Source of the DNA: Oscillospiraceae bacterium
Lineage (GTDB): Bacteria > Bacillota > Clostridia > Oscillospirales > Ruminococcaceae
DNA length: 17,177 nucleotides
Direction: 5' to 3'
NCBI GenBank assembly: GCA_016303195.1
Contig: JAEDMD010000017.1
Span: 1-17,177 of the forward strand
Shown: positions 1-7,400 of the stretch, in pieces
Position numbering within the stretch: position 1 is the stretch's first letter
How the letters are laid out: every line of letters starts with the position of its first letter
Position numbers and translations under genes: made by a program
The notes under the pieces: generated by a model
The model's database searches: none
What the model saw: the letters and a program-made list of their open reading frames with translations, nothing else
Told to the model about the DNA's origin: nothing

Positions 1-4
1 AAGG

Positions 5-382
5 CTAAAGAGAGCCGCTTCCGCCTGTTAAGCTTACGGCAGAAACGGCAAAGGAAACCTTGTAATAGATTCCGTATCTGTTGGCATACTGCAGGGGAGC
101 CGAGCAGCTTTTTAGAATGACCGCACCCGTAAATTCGGGCGTTTCTATGGTAAAGCTATGTGCAAAAAGTGCCCTCTGCAGTTCAGCAAGTTCTTCAGGG
201 GTAAGATAACCCGTCGTAACGCTAACACTGTACCGCATTCCCTTGAATTTGCTTATGTTTCTGTAATCGTGCGTTGTGAAATTATCGGCGACCTGCTCCC
301 AGGAAGGGGAGTAGGAGGATATCTTTTTAAGCAGATAGCTTCCGATTTTAACGGTAATACCGCCATTGTATTTGTCAGACAT
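5..382 (-). CDS. Small tail protein downstream of the tape measure
   Basis: This 125-residue protein follows the tape measure gene and overlaps its end by a few bases, a place where siphophages encode distal-tail or baseplate components. The start at 382 (MSDKYNGG...) is preferred because GGAGG lies 11 bases upstream and it gives the usual short overlap with the tape measure stop; an in-frame upstream start at 412 would overlap more. The protein is beta-rich, with a central piece reading LTPEELAELQRALF that resembles the 'lt-eE...L...l' helix seen in small tail proteins, and a Gly/Ser-rich C-terminus. It ends in TAG inside the window, so it is complete. I do not recognise a precise family; a tail-tube-like or baseplate fold is inference from position. 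Confidence 0.6.
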   Translation of the reverse strand: MSDKYNGGITVKIGSYLLKKISSYSPSWEQVADNFTTHDYRNISKFKGMRYSVSVTTGYLTPEELAELQRALFAHSFTIETPEFTGAVILKSCSAPLQYANRYGIYYKVSFAVSAVSLTGGSGSL

Positions 383-3300
383 TAATCGTTCCGCCTCCGT
401 TCCTGATAGCATTAAAGAAATCGTTTATCGTTATGTTGACAACGCTTGCAAACTGCTTTCCGTCGATGTTGAGGGCAATCGTAACGGGTGTGTCGGCGCT
501 GATATCGCTGTACGAATCGTTCTTTGAGGATTTTGACGAAGATTTAGCCGTCGTTTCCGTCCCGAGGAGAATGTCCGTAAGGCTCATAGTTTCGTTAAAG
601 CCCCTGATGTATTCCTCGGCAGCCGATTTTCCGCTTTCGTAAGCCTGAGGGGAAAGGGCGTTAAGAGAGGTTTCAATGGTTTTTTCAGCTTGTGCCGCCA
701 TTTCGCCCGCTTCCGCCTTCATATCGTCCGTGTCGTCAAGACCTGCAAGACGAGCTTCTTCGTAGTATTTTTCAATATCCGAATAGTGCTTCTGTAAATT
801 TTTAGGAGAAAGCTTCAGCAGCTCTTCCACATACTGACTTCGGTCATCGTAGCTCATGGACTTGATCTGATTAAGATACTCTTCCGAAATGCCCGTCTGT
901 TCAAGCTTTGCCATGTTTTCACGGTACCGGTGCAGCTTGCTTGTCTGCTCCGAAACGTCATTGAAGATGAGCCTTTTATCGCCCGTTCCTGCTTCCGTTA
1001 TTTCTTCGGTAAGGTCGAGAGCACTTATATACCCGTCCTTTGACTTTTCAAACTCCTTCTGAACGTCATCATATTTTGATTTAACGGCTTCGGATATCTC
1101 TTCTGCAGACTTTTTCCATGCATCAGCCTCTTCCTTGGCGTTCTTGTCAATAAGCTCCCTTTGCTTCTGAGAGTATTTGCTGTATTCCGAAGCATACAGC
1201 TCCGAGCTTTTGTCAAGGGAATCAATTATCTTTTTAAGCTCATCGAGATACCATTCATCGCTGTATCCCATTTCCGCCTGCATGGTTTCAAGCGCTTCAA
1301 CACGCTTCTGATAATTTTCCTTTGCCGTTTTTTCGGCTTCCGAAGCCGCCTTTTCGGCAGCCGCTTTTTCGGTTTCCGAAAGCTTGTCATAGTAATCGGT
1401 CACTTCATCGTAGTACTTCCACCATTCCTCAGATTCCTCGTCCCTGTTCGCTTCAAGCAGGGTTTTTCTTTCAGACCAGTAATCTTCTTCGGTCAGCTTG
1501 TGCTTTGCAAGTTCGCTGTCCAGATCATCAAGAGAGGAAACAACAGCTTCCCATGCCTCTTCCTGCGCCTTTTTTGCTTCCTCAGCCGCCTGCTGTTCGG
1601 CAGCCTTGATAGCCTCCGCATTGCCCCTCGCCGTTTCTGCCATAAATTCGGCAGCCGATTTCGACATCTGCCCGTATTCTTCGGCAGCCTCTTCAACAGC
1701 CTCGGCTTCGTCCCATAAGCCTTCCTGCAGCTCCCAGGTGCCCGAGGTTACCCCGGCACCTGCCGAAATATCTTCGGAAGTCATTCCTTCGTTTATGTTT
1801 TTCATTATAAGCCTTCCGATGTATGCAAACGGACTGTTATTTGTGATAACACAGTCCAGTATAGCATCACGGATACCATCGACAGCCTCTCTTGCACCTT
1901 TGATCCAGTCATATTCCACAAGTCCCTTTCGGATGCTCTCGCCTATCTCGAAGGGCACAGTCATCAGACTTGGGATAGATTCAACAAGCGCCGAAACTAA
2001 TTTAATGATTATCTCGGGAGCCTTCTGTAAAAGCATCGGAAGAGCAAGACCGATACCCTCGGCAAGACCGTTTATAATGTCTGTGGCAGCATCTACAACC
2101 ATTGACAGATTATCCGCAATTGTTTCAACAATGCCGATAACAGCTTCCACAGCGGCAGGAGTAAGGGACGGAAGAGCGTCGGCAATACCCGCCGCAAGAC
2201 CCTCTATCATGCGGAAAGCGACATTTGTTATATCAGGGAGTGACTGAATGATCTCCTCACAGAATACAGTTAGAACATCAACAGCACCCTGAGCAAGATC
2301 CGATGTGCTGTCACCCATTCCCGCAATAAGGTTGCGGACATTATCTCCGCTCTCCTGAATAATGCTTGTTATATCTTCAAGCCCGTCAAGCAGTTCATCG
2401 GCAAAGCCGCCCAATATTTCCGCCGCTCTTTCAGGATCGGCGCCCTCGGCAAGCATTGAAGCAATATCAGGCAGACCGTCATTCAGAGCACTGATAAACT
2501 GCTGCATAACAGGAATCAGTTCTTCACCCATCATAGCCTTAACACTCTGCATATTCAGTTCAAGAATTCTCTGCTGATTAGCAAAGCTGTCCGAAGTCCT
2601 CTCAAAATCGCCCTGAGCATCGGCAGACTGTTGAAGGATATAGTTGTATCTGAGCATCGTCTGTTCTGCCTGGGACATATCCTTCCATGCCTTTGTTATG
2701 CCTTCAGACAAAGCATAGGCTTCGAGATTTGCGACCGAAAGATTTATACCAAGCTGTTTAAGCGGTTCGGACTCTCCCGATATGCCTGCACGGAGCTTTT
2801 CAAAAGCCGTGTCCGAGGAAATATTATAGAAAGAAGCCATGTCGCCTGCAAGCTGTGACATTTTTATGGACATATCCTCAATGCCGTCTGTAATGCCCGA
2901 CGACTTGAAAAGTGCACCCATTGTGCCCGCATACCCTTCGGCAGCAAGCTTTGTCATGCCGAACTTTTCCGCCGCTGTGTCGGCAAATTCGTATATCTTG
3001 CTGCTGCCGCTGCCGAAAGTAACATCAATGACATTCTGCTTCTCAGTCAGATCGGAAGCAAGCTCTATTCCTTCAAGGGCATAGTCCTTCATGGCCTGTG
3101 CCGCCTGTTTCAAAATGTCTGTAAGAGCCTTTAAAGCTTCCGTGGCAATGTTGGCTTTCAGTACATCTCCAAACCTCGATACCTTTTCAGCACCGTCATC
3201 GGCAGTGTCGTTAAACTTCCTCTGCTCTTCGGCGAGATTGCGGATAGAAGCTTCGGTACTTTCGATTTCACGTCTGTATTCTCTGTATTCTTTTTCGGAA

Positions 3301-3569
3301 ATTTTTTTGTTTTCTCTTGCCTTATTTACATCTTCTTCGGCAGAACGCAAAGCCTTAAGCTTGTTATTGAGCTGTGCTATCTCATTGGCGTACAGTTCGT
3401 TTTTCTGAGCAGCCATTTCCGCCGAATCTCCACCCTTGGCGATAACAGAGTTTACAGCCTTCATTTCCTGTGAAAAAGATGATATAGCAGAATCGGCATC
3501 TTTAAGTCCTTTTTGCAGTCCGCTTGAATCTATACCTATTTTCGCCATGTAACCGTATTTATTTGCCAA
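375..3569 (-). CDS. Tail tape measure protein
   Basis: This 1064-residue protein should set tail length and occupy the tail lumen. It has the usual tape measure build: an N-terminal coiled coil (about residues 20-125), a mixed helical region, a hydrophobic Ala/Ile/Leu-rich stretch at about 440-540 that could insert in a membrane during DNA delivery, a long Ala/Glu/Lys coiled coil at about 615-860, and a Ser/Thr-rich tail. The first residues (MANKYGYMAKIGIDSSGLQ) match the opening typical of Firmicute phage tape measures. Start is TTG at 3569, preceded by AAAGGAAGTGA; an internal ATG at 3548 lacks a ribosome site. The gene starts 5 bases after the gp10-like gene and is followed by a small tail gene. 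From length, a flexible siphovirus tail of moderate size is expected (inference). Confidence 0.93.
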   Translation of the reverse strand: MANKYGYMAKIGIDSSGLQKGLKDADSAISSFSQEMKAVNSVIAKGGDSAEMAAQKNELYANEIAQLNNKLKALRSAEEDVNKARENKKISEKEYREYRREIESTEASIRNLAEEQRKFNDTADDGAEKVSRFGDVLKANIATEALKALTDILKQAAQAMKDYALEGIELASDLTEKQNVIDVTFGSGSSKIYEFADTAAEKFGMTKLAAEGYAGTMGALFKSSGITDGIEDMSIKMSQLAGDMASFYNISSDTAFEKLRAGISGESEPLKQLGINLSVANLEAYALSEGITKAWKDMSQAEQTMLRYNYILQQSADAQGDFERTSDSFANQQRILELNMQSVKAMMGEELIPVMQQFISALNDGLPDIASMLAEGADPERAAEILGGFADELLDGLEDITSIIQESGDNVRNLIAGMGDSTSDLAQGAVDVLTVFCEEIIQSLPDITNVAFRMIEGLAAGIADALPSLTPAAVEAVIGIVETIADNLSMVVDAATDIINGLAEGIGLALPMLLQKAPEIIIKLVSALVESIPSLMTVPFEIGESIRKGLVEYDWIKGAREAVDGIRDAILDCVITNNSPFAYIGRLIMKNINEGMTSEDISAGAGVTSGTWELQEGLWDEAEAVEEAAEEYGQMSKSAAEFMAETARGNAEAIKAAEQQAAEEAKKAQEEAWEAVVSSLDDLDSELAKHKLTEEDYWSERKTLLEANRDEESEEWWKYYDEVTDYYDKLSETEKAAAEKAASEAEKTAKENYQKRVEALETMQAEMGYSDEWYLDELKKIIDSLDKSSELYASEYSKYSQKQRELIDKNAKEEADAWKKSAEEISEAVKSKYDDVQKEFEKSKDGYISALDLTEEITEAGTGDKRLIFNDVSEQTSKLHRYRENMAKLEQTGISEEYLNQIKSMSYDDRSQYVEELLKLSPKNLQKHYSDIEKYYEEARLAGLDDTDDMKAEAGEMAAQAEKTIETSLNALSPQAYESGKSAAEEYIRGFNETMSLTDILLGTETTAKSSSKSSKNDSYSDISADTPVTIALNIDGKQFASVVNITINDFFNAIRNGGGTINV

Positions 3570-3574
3570 TTAGT

Positions 3575-4183
3575 TCACTTCCTTTCAAGAAATTTTGAAA
3601 GCTTCTTGTCAAGCTCTTCAATACCCCAATCCTGCACTGATGTTACAAATCCGCTGCCTTTGGAAGAATTGAGGTATCTGTTATCATGAGCAACAGTATC
3701 ATGATCGAAATTAATCAGATGAATAATTGACCACCTTGTAGTATTTCTGACTGCATAAACAATACGAGGCTCTTTGTCAGTCGGAAGTGTGCTGCCGACT
3801 CTTGACCATAGCAATGCTTGTGGGTCACTGCTGCTCCGAAACAGCGTACTTGATGTCAAATACTTCCAACTTGCTTTTGTAACTCCCGGTTGGTATTTGG
3901 CTGCTTTAGGACAGTGTACAGCTTTCGGAACATTTTTACTTCTGTGAACAGTGATCCTCTGCACGTTTTGAGTATGGGTAGAATATTGCCGGATAGGTGT
4001 TTTGCTTTCCACCATAGCAAGCATTTGTTTTTGAACATCTTTTGCAGCCTGATGTGCTTCCTTGGATAAAGATTGTGTGTAAGTCAGTATGCTTTTCAGC
4101 AAATCATCACCCATTGATGTTTCAAACCGTGCACCGTAATCGTTATACCACGAAACATTATTATCATTTTTTATGTTGCCCAC
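3575..4183 (-). CDS. HK97 gp10-like tail completion protein
   Basis: About 203 residues. Near the N-terminus a helix (KDVQKQMLAMVESKTPIR) is followed by a QPGVTKASWKYL segment, then a C-terminal strand-rich part IVYAVRNTTRWSIIHLINF, and a final helix EELDKKLSKFLERK. That order, helix, TPxR, PGxxK.SWK, YxVxN.T.....HL..F, is what I know from HK97 gp10/minor-tail completion proteins, which join head and tail. It is longer than the usual 120-150 residues because of an extra basic segment in the middle. GTG at 4183 is chosen because GAGGG lies 5 bases upstream; in-frame ATGs at 4204 and 4231 lie next to or inside the upstream stem-loop. The gene lies far from the other connector genes, next to the tape measure. 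Confidence 0.6.
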   Translation of the reverse strand: MGNIKNDNNVSWYNDYGARFETSMGDDLLKSILTYTQSLSKEAHQAAKDVQKQMLAMVESKTPIRQYSTHTQNVQRITVHRSKNVPKAVHCPKAAKYQPGVTKASWKYLTSSTLFRSSSDPQALLWSRVGSTLPTDKEPRIVYAVRNTTRWSIIHLINFDHDTVAHDNRYLNSSKGSGFVTSVQDWGIEELDKKLSKFLERK

Positions 4184-4203
4184 AAAATCCCTCTTTTCAT
4201 GCA

Positions 4204-4238
4204 TAAAAAAAGCGCCTATGCCCGAAGGCATAAACGCT
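4204..4238 (-). terminator. Stem-loop F, terminator-like cassette border
   Basis: On the minus strand this reads as a stem AGCG/CGCT with inner TATGCC/GGCATA and a TTCG-type loop, followed by seven T residues and ATGC. It matches the other border stem-loops of this window in layout (stem, T-run, ATRC, ribosome site of the next gene). Its right arm on the plus strand runs into the -35 box of a plus-strand promoter. Confidence 0.7.
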
Positions 4239-4266
4239 TGAAAAAATAAATTGTTTGTGATATGAT
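4238..4266 (+). promoter_or_regulatory. Plus-strand promoter (TTGAAA-17-TATGAT)
   Basis: TTGAAA at 4238-4243 and TATGAT at 4261-4266 are 17 bases apart, with TGA just before the -10 box (extended -10). It lies directly upstream of the plus-strand gene at 4299 and begins at the right arm of stem-loop F. A paralogous arrangement exists at 9696-9723. Confidence 0.7.
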
Positions 4267-4298
4267 AATCAACGAGCCATAGAAAGCGAGGTGATAAT

Positions 4299-4562
4299 AT
4301 AGCATATAAAGATTTTTCATATGAAACTGATACGCTTTATACAAGCTCTTTTGAAAATCAAATACTTATGATAACTGATGCCGATAGTATTGATAGTTTT
4401 GGAATAAACCAATTCAAGGTAGGCAGTCAGCGTGTATGTGTTTATGCAAATAATTGTACCGTTAATTGCGATGTAATTGTCTCTGTAAAGTCTGAAGATA
4501 ATAATTCTTACTGTATCAAAGTGAAAAATATTACAGTAAAAAAGCGCAGATCACGAGTATAA
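4299..4562 (+). CDS. Small plus-strand protein, paralogue of 9756-10004
   Basis: A gene opposite to the phage operon, with its own promoter and a ribosome site GAGGTGA at 4289-4295. No ATG, GTG or TTG is in frame near that site; the first codon after it in the conserved frame is ATA at 4299, giving 87 residues beginning IAYKDFSYETDTLY. The next ATG is at 4368 and would remove the part conserved with the paralogue (ITYPDFSYHDKIY). GTG at 4291 is out of frame and soon meets TAG. Either ATA is used as a rare start or this copy carries a one-base deletion relative to its paralogue and is damaged. The C-terminus is strongly basic (KKRRSRV). Function is unknown. It ends before a bidirectional terminator. 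Confidence 0.5.
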   Translation: MAYKDFSYETDTLYTSSFENQILMITDADSIDSFGINQFKVGSQRVCVYANNCTVNCDVIVSVKSEDNNSYCIKVKNITVKKRRSRV

Positions 4563-4587
4563 CCGCATTTAACAAATAAAAAGGCTC

Positions 4588-4622
4588 AAAAAGTGTCCGA
4601 GTAGCCGCCCGGGCACTTTTTT
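4588..4622. terminator. Bidirectional terminator between convergent genes
   Basis: A symmetrical stem with AAAAAGTG on one side and CACTTTTTT on the other, with CC/GG in the inner stem, gives a T-run on both strands. It separates the convergent plus-strand gene ending at 4562 and the immunity gene ending at 4622, and should stop transcription in both directions. It differs from the repeated border stem-loops. Confidence 0.8.
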
Positions 4623-4825
4623 TAATCCAATATCTGAATTAAAGAAATATCGTTCTGCTGTACAATACCCGGCTCAATGTTATCATCAAGCCATATGCAG
4701 GCTTCACCGCAGCCGCTGTCCCATTCCGATTGAAACAGAATAACGTTTGCAATTCTTTCTCTGCCTCCTCTTTCAACGACCCTTACTTTATGACCTGTGC
4801 TGTTATATAACGTTTCACTATCCAT
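4622..4825 (-). CDS. Putative immunity protein for the portal-fused toxin
   Basis: This 67-residue acidic protein starts 3 bases after the stop of the portal-toxin gene. It is a clear paralogue of the gene at 6548-6754: both share GxKVRxV near residue 12, a DSGxxExCI motif near residue 40, an acidic D.D.EP stretch and a final hydrophobic strand (ISLIQILD versus IKSLEIIH). Both follow an Ntox50-like toxin domain. The pattern of short strands suggests a small SH3- or Sm-like beta barrel, and the pairing indicates an immunity role (inference). Its ribosome site GGAGGA lies inside the last codons of the toxin (Pro-Glu-Glu), so toxin and immunity translation are coupled. It could also be made from the promoter inside the portal gene at 5250-5277. 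Confidence 0.7.
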   Translation of the reverse strand: MDSETLYNSTGHKVRVVERGGRERIANVILFQSEWDSGCGEACIWLDDNIEPGIVQQNDISLIQILD

Positions 4826-4828
4826 AAA

Positions 4829-6487
4829 TTATTCCTCCGGATATGTTGGAACTAAGTGAGTGCCATCTTTTGAATAATGGATTACACCTCTGTTCGTTTT
4901 GATTTTTTCGTGAGTTACAAGAGAGCAGAATACACCGAAATTCTCATCGGCAGTTATCAGTTCCTGATACTGACCATCTTTCAGCTTTTGAACCTTGCCT
5001 GTCAGCGATTTGGAATTGATAATTTCCTGTATTTTCATTTTGTTTACAGTAATGTAACTCGGAAATTCTCCGTTTGCAATGCGCTTCTCGTATGCAGGAT
5101 TTCCTATAACGTGTCTGCCCTGTTTTTCTTTATCAAGCTTTGTGGGAAATTCACCGCTGTCAATTTTGGCTTTTAACTCGGCTTTTGCACTCGGCAGACT
5201 TCCGTTAAACTGACCGTTAGATTTCCGAATTTCTCTGCCCCTAACATCAATTATATCATCATTCTCCGATTTGTCAACAGGCTTTGGGATATTCGCCCCC
5301 TCGCCAGTACCCATATCAACCATAGCATTGGTGTTCGGGGTGTAGATCTTGCCCGTTTTCGGGTCAAGAAGCACATCATTAAGACCGAGCCTGATAAAGT
5401 TTACCCCGAGAGGCGGCAGATCCTCAAGCTCCCTGACTTCGTCCAGCTGCATAAAATTCTGTTGTAAAGCCACCGCATAAGCATTGTACCTCTGCTGAAT
5501 GTCGCCCCTTGTAAGCTCTCGGGTGTCGAAAGCGAAATAAACAGTTCCACGCTCATTTTCAAGGAGAAGATCATTGTCATAAGCCGCTTCAAAAGCGTCA
5601 ATAACGGGCATTACAGCATTCTTGACAGTAGCGTCGGAAAGAATTCCGTCTGATGTTCCGAACAGCTTCATGATCTCCGCATTGGCAGTCTGCATATTCT
5701 GATTTATCTGCATTTCAACAGCAGTGCTTGATATCTCCTTGAAATCAACGCCGTTGTTGAGAAAAACCATGCTCTCGGTGTTCTCATTTGAATAAAGTCT
5801 TGACCAAGCCGACTTTACTTCATCTACAGCACCCTTTGCAAGGGTCTTTTCAGCCTTAAGGAATCCCTTCTTGTTACCGCCCTTCATCAGCTGATTTTTC
5901 TGAAATTTCATCATCTGATAAGCCGTGTCGAGGATAAGCGGATTTTCCTGCACGATCCCCTTGCCTCTTCCGAAGCCGTCAGTGTTTTTCAGAACCTTCA
6001 GCAGCTGGTAAGGATAATATGTTTTGCCCTGCACCGAATATGTAAAATGCTTGTATATCACATCATTCACATTTTTCTGTACATTCACATATTTCTCGGG
6101 AACATAATACAGCTTATCAGGGAAATCAAGCTGTCTGCCGATATATGCAAACGCCGAACCTCTGAGAAGGTAATCCCTTACCATAGAGAACCTCATTTCA
6201 TCGGCAGAAATAGTATCCCCCGTAACGGAGTTGAGCATAACAACTCTCGGGTCGTCCTTGATCTCCTCGACCTCCGAACCGTTCTTTCGGTACATCTTCA
6301 CAGGCAGCATAGCTACCGCCGAAGCTATCATATTGACGCACCTTGCAACGCTGGGTATCTGCATTGCAAGGTCGCAGTCAACAGAATTGCCGTATAACTT
6401 TGCATACATAATATCCGCTGCAAGTCCGCAGTTTTCAATAGTCATATCCCGTTTTTCGGTGGTTTCCTTTTTTGAAAAAAGTCCCAT
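4829..6487 (-). CDS. Phage portal protein with C-terminal Ntox50-like toxin domain
   Basis: This 552-residue protein is a fusion. Residues 1 to about 395 are a normal HK97-family portal: N-terminal MGLFSKKE, the conserved IPSVARCVNMIASAVAMLPVKMY helix, a GSAFAYI segment, and the usual late portal ending LGLNDVLLDPKTGKIYTPN. HK97-type portals normally stop about there. A linker (about 396-450) holds a DNA-level promoter and a GQFNGS piece. Residues about 455-550 resemble the bacterial toxin 50 (Ntox50) family: KQGRHVIGNPAYE at the start, a central WG/FG strand, and the ending GVIHYSKDGTHLVP. The same domain recurs in the free-standing gene at 6757-7395. Ntox50 is a predicted RNase of the BECR fold. 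The portal sits at the DNA entry vertex, so the fusion would place up to twelve toxins in the virion (inference). Start ATG has AAGGAGCGGAG upstream. Confidence 0.88.
   Translation of the reverse strand: MGLFSKKETTEKRDMTIENCGLAADIMYAKLYGNSVDCDLAMQIPSVARCVNMIASAVAMLPVKMYRKNGSEVEEIKDDPRVVMLNSVTGDTISADEMRFSMVRDYLLRGSAFAYIGRQLDFPDKLYYVPEKYVNVQKNVNDVIYKHFTYSVQGKTYYPYQLLKVLKNTDGFGRGKGIVQENPLILDTAYQMMKFQKNQLMKGGNKKGFLKAEKTLAKGAVDEVKSAWSRLYSNENTESMVFLNNGVDFKEISSTAVEMQINQNMQTANAEIMKLFGTSDGILSDATVKNAVMPVIDAFEAAYDNDLLLENERGTVYFAFDTRELTRGDIQQRYNAYAVALQQNFMQLDEVRELEDLPPLGVNFIRLGLNDVLLDPKTGKIYTPNTNAMVDMGTGEGANIPKPVDKSENDDIIDVRGREIRKSNGQFNGSLPSAKAELKAKIDSGEFPTKLDKEKQGRHVIGNPAYEKRIANGEFPSYITVNKMKIQEIINSKSLTGKVQKLKDGQYQELITADENFGVFCSLVTHEKIKTNRGVIHYSKDGTHLVPTYPEE
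5250..5277 (-). promoter_or_regulatory. Intragenic promoter inside portal-toxin gene
   Basis: On the minus strand TTGACA (5277-5272), 16 bases, TATAAT (5255-5250), with TGA just before the -10 box. It lies in the linker between portal and toxin domain. The expected RNA start, about 5243, lies after the portal start and before the toxin domain, so the RNA would carry an incomplete toxin reading frame and the complete immunity gene at 4825-4622. Confidence 0.75.
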
Positions 6488-6515
6488 TTGACTTCTCCGC
6501 TCCTTTCATTTGGGT

Positions 6516-6544
6516 ATAAAAATACCGCCCATTTCTGAGCGGTT
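6516..6544 (-). terminator. Stem-loop E, 29 bases identical to stem-loop C
   Basis: Stem ACCGC/GCGGT with a T-run on the minus strand (TATTTTTATACCC). All 29 bases are identical to 10297-10325. It follows the immunity gene ending at 6548 and precedes the portal gene, whose ribosome site comes directly after it. It can act as a terminator and may be a recombination point for cassettes. Confidence 0.8.
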
Positions 6545-6547
6545 AAA

Positions 6548-6754
6548 TTAATGAATTATTTCAAGGGATTTAATATCGCTGAGATTAAACAAATTTGGTT
6601 CTACATCAAGATCTATACCAATGCAAGGTTCATCAGACCCGCTATCATATTTGTCCTCATATAGCCCTACCTTTCCGACAAGTGTTCTGTTTTCCTTATC
6701 AACAAGTCTGACTTTTTTGCCATAGCTTTTTTCCATAATATCCGCTAAATTCAT
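6548..6754 (-). CDS. Putative immunity protein for free-standing Ntox50-like toxin
   Basis: A 68-residue acidic protein directly after the toxin gene at 6757-7395, with two bases between stop and start. It is a paralogue of the protein at 4622-4825 (GKKVRLV, YDSGSDEPCIGI, EPNLFNLSDI against GHKVRVV, WDSGCGEACIWL, EPGIVQQNDI). Both are probably small beta barrels that bind and block the preceding toxin domain; this is inference from pairing. The ribosome site GGAGGA is again formed by the last toxin codons. Sequence divergence between the two paralogues suggests each is matched to its own toxin. It lies 3 bases before stem-loop E, which ends the cassette. Confidence 0.7.
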   Translation of the reverse strand: MNLADIMEKSYGKKVRLVDKENRTLVGKVGLYEDKYDSGSDEPCIGIDLDVEPNLFNLSDIKSLEIIH

Positions 6755-6756
6755 AA

Positions 6757-7395
6757 TTACTCCTCCGGGAATGGATAAGCAGGGACAAGATGTGCGCCGT
6801 CTTTCCCTATGTGAATCGTTCCTCTGCTCGTGGGATACTCTTTACCCGAATATTGGTCTACATATATTCCCCAGTTTTTTGAAGATTGAAAAACAACTTT
6901 GAATCCAGAACCATTTAAGTACGTCTTACCTTTATCAAAGTAATTGTTAATTATCGTTTGAGCTTCCATTTTTTTGACGGTCAAGTATCCCGGATGTTTT
7001 CCTTTTGATATAAGATTTTCATACAGCGGATTTCCTTTTATGTGTTTTCCCTGTTGTTTGTTAATCTTAGTAGATGCTTTTCCGGTAGATAAAGCTTCAA
7101 ACATTTTCTTTTGATTTGTTTCAAAAAAAATTATATCATCGCTCGCAGATTTTGTCAAGCCTTTTTTTGAACTACCGCCGCCTGCATAAGCCTTAATATC
7201 AGATAGTCTTTGCCTTCGATTGGTGTTGAATTCATCGTATGTATTTTCGGATAAAATATTTGAATATCCGCATTTTGAAGAAAAACGTCCCGTTATAGGG
7301 TCATGGCAGTCATTATACCTCACCTCCACCGCCCTAAGCTCACCGAAGAAATGTTCGGAAGGGAGTTGCCAATATGGAGATTTGTAGATGTTCAT
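6757..7395 (-). CDS. Free-standing Ntox50-like toxin with HDPxxGRF tag
   Basis: 212 residues. The N-terminus carries the tag ELRAVEVRYNDCHDPITGRFSS (HDPITGRF at about 31-38), shared with the proteins at 7401-7949 and 10944-11438. A low-complexity linker with GGG follows and holds a promoter at DNA level. Residues about 114-210 are the toxin domain, aligned with the portal C-terminus: KQQGKHIKGNPLYE, a YLTVKKME segment, NWGIYVD, and the ending TIHIGKDGAHLVPAYP. Ntox50-family proteins are predicted RNases; I see the family pattern but cannot confirm catalysis. Here the family's IHYSK is IHIGK, which may weaken activity or change specificity. The start ATG has only a weak ribosome site. It is followed by its immunity gene. 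Confidence 0.75.
   Translation of the reverse strand: MNIYKSPYWQLPSEHFFGELRAVEVRYNDCHDPITGRFSSKCGYSNILSENTYDEFNTNRRQRLSDIKAYAGGGSSKKGLTKSASDDIIFFETNQKKMFEALSTGKASTKINKQQGKHIKGNPLYENLISKGKHPGYLTVKKMEAQTIINNYFDKGKTYLNGSGFKVVFQSSKNWGIYVDQYSGKEYPTSRGTIHIGKDGAHLVPAYPFPEE
7130..7158 (-). promoter_or_regulatory. Intragenic promoter inside free-standing Ntox50-like toxin
   Basis: On the minus strand TTGACA (7158-7153), 17 bases, TATAAT (7135-7130), preceded by TGA (extended -10). It lies between tag and toxin domain. An RNA starting near 7123 would lack the toxin start but include the immunity gene 6754-6548. Confidence 0.75.
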
Positions 7396-7400
7396 GGTTT

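Noticed and set aside
1161..1718. 185-residue plus-strand open frame inside the tape measure gene
   Set aside because: It is the complement of Ala/Glu/Lys-rich coiled-coil coding sequence, rich in Phe/Arg/Leu, and has no ribosome site or conserved features.
1498..2247. 249-residue plus-strand Ser/Ala-rich frame in the tape measure gene
   Set aside because: Complement of the tape measure; composition is that of an antisense shadow.
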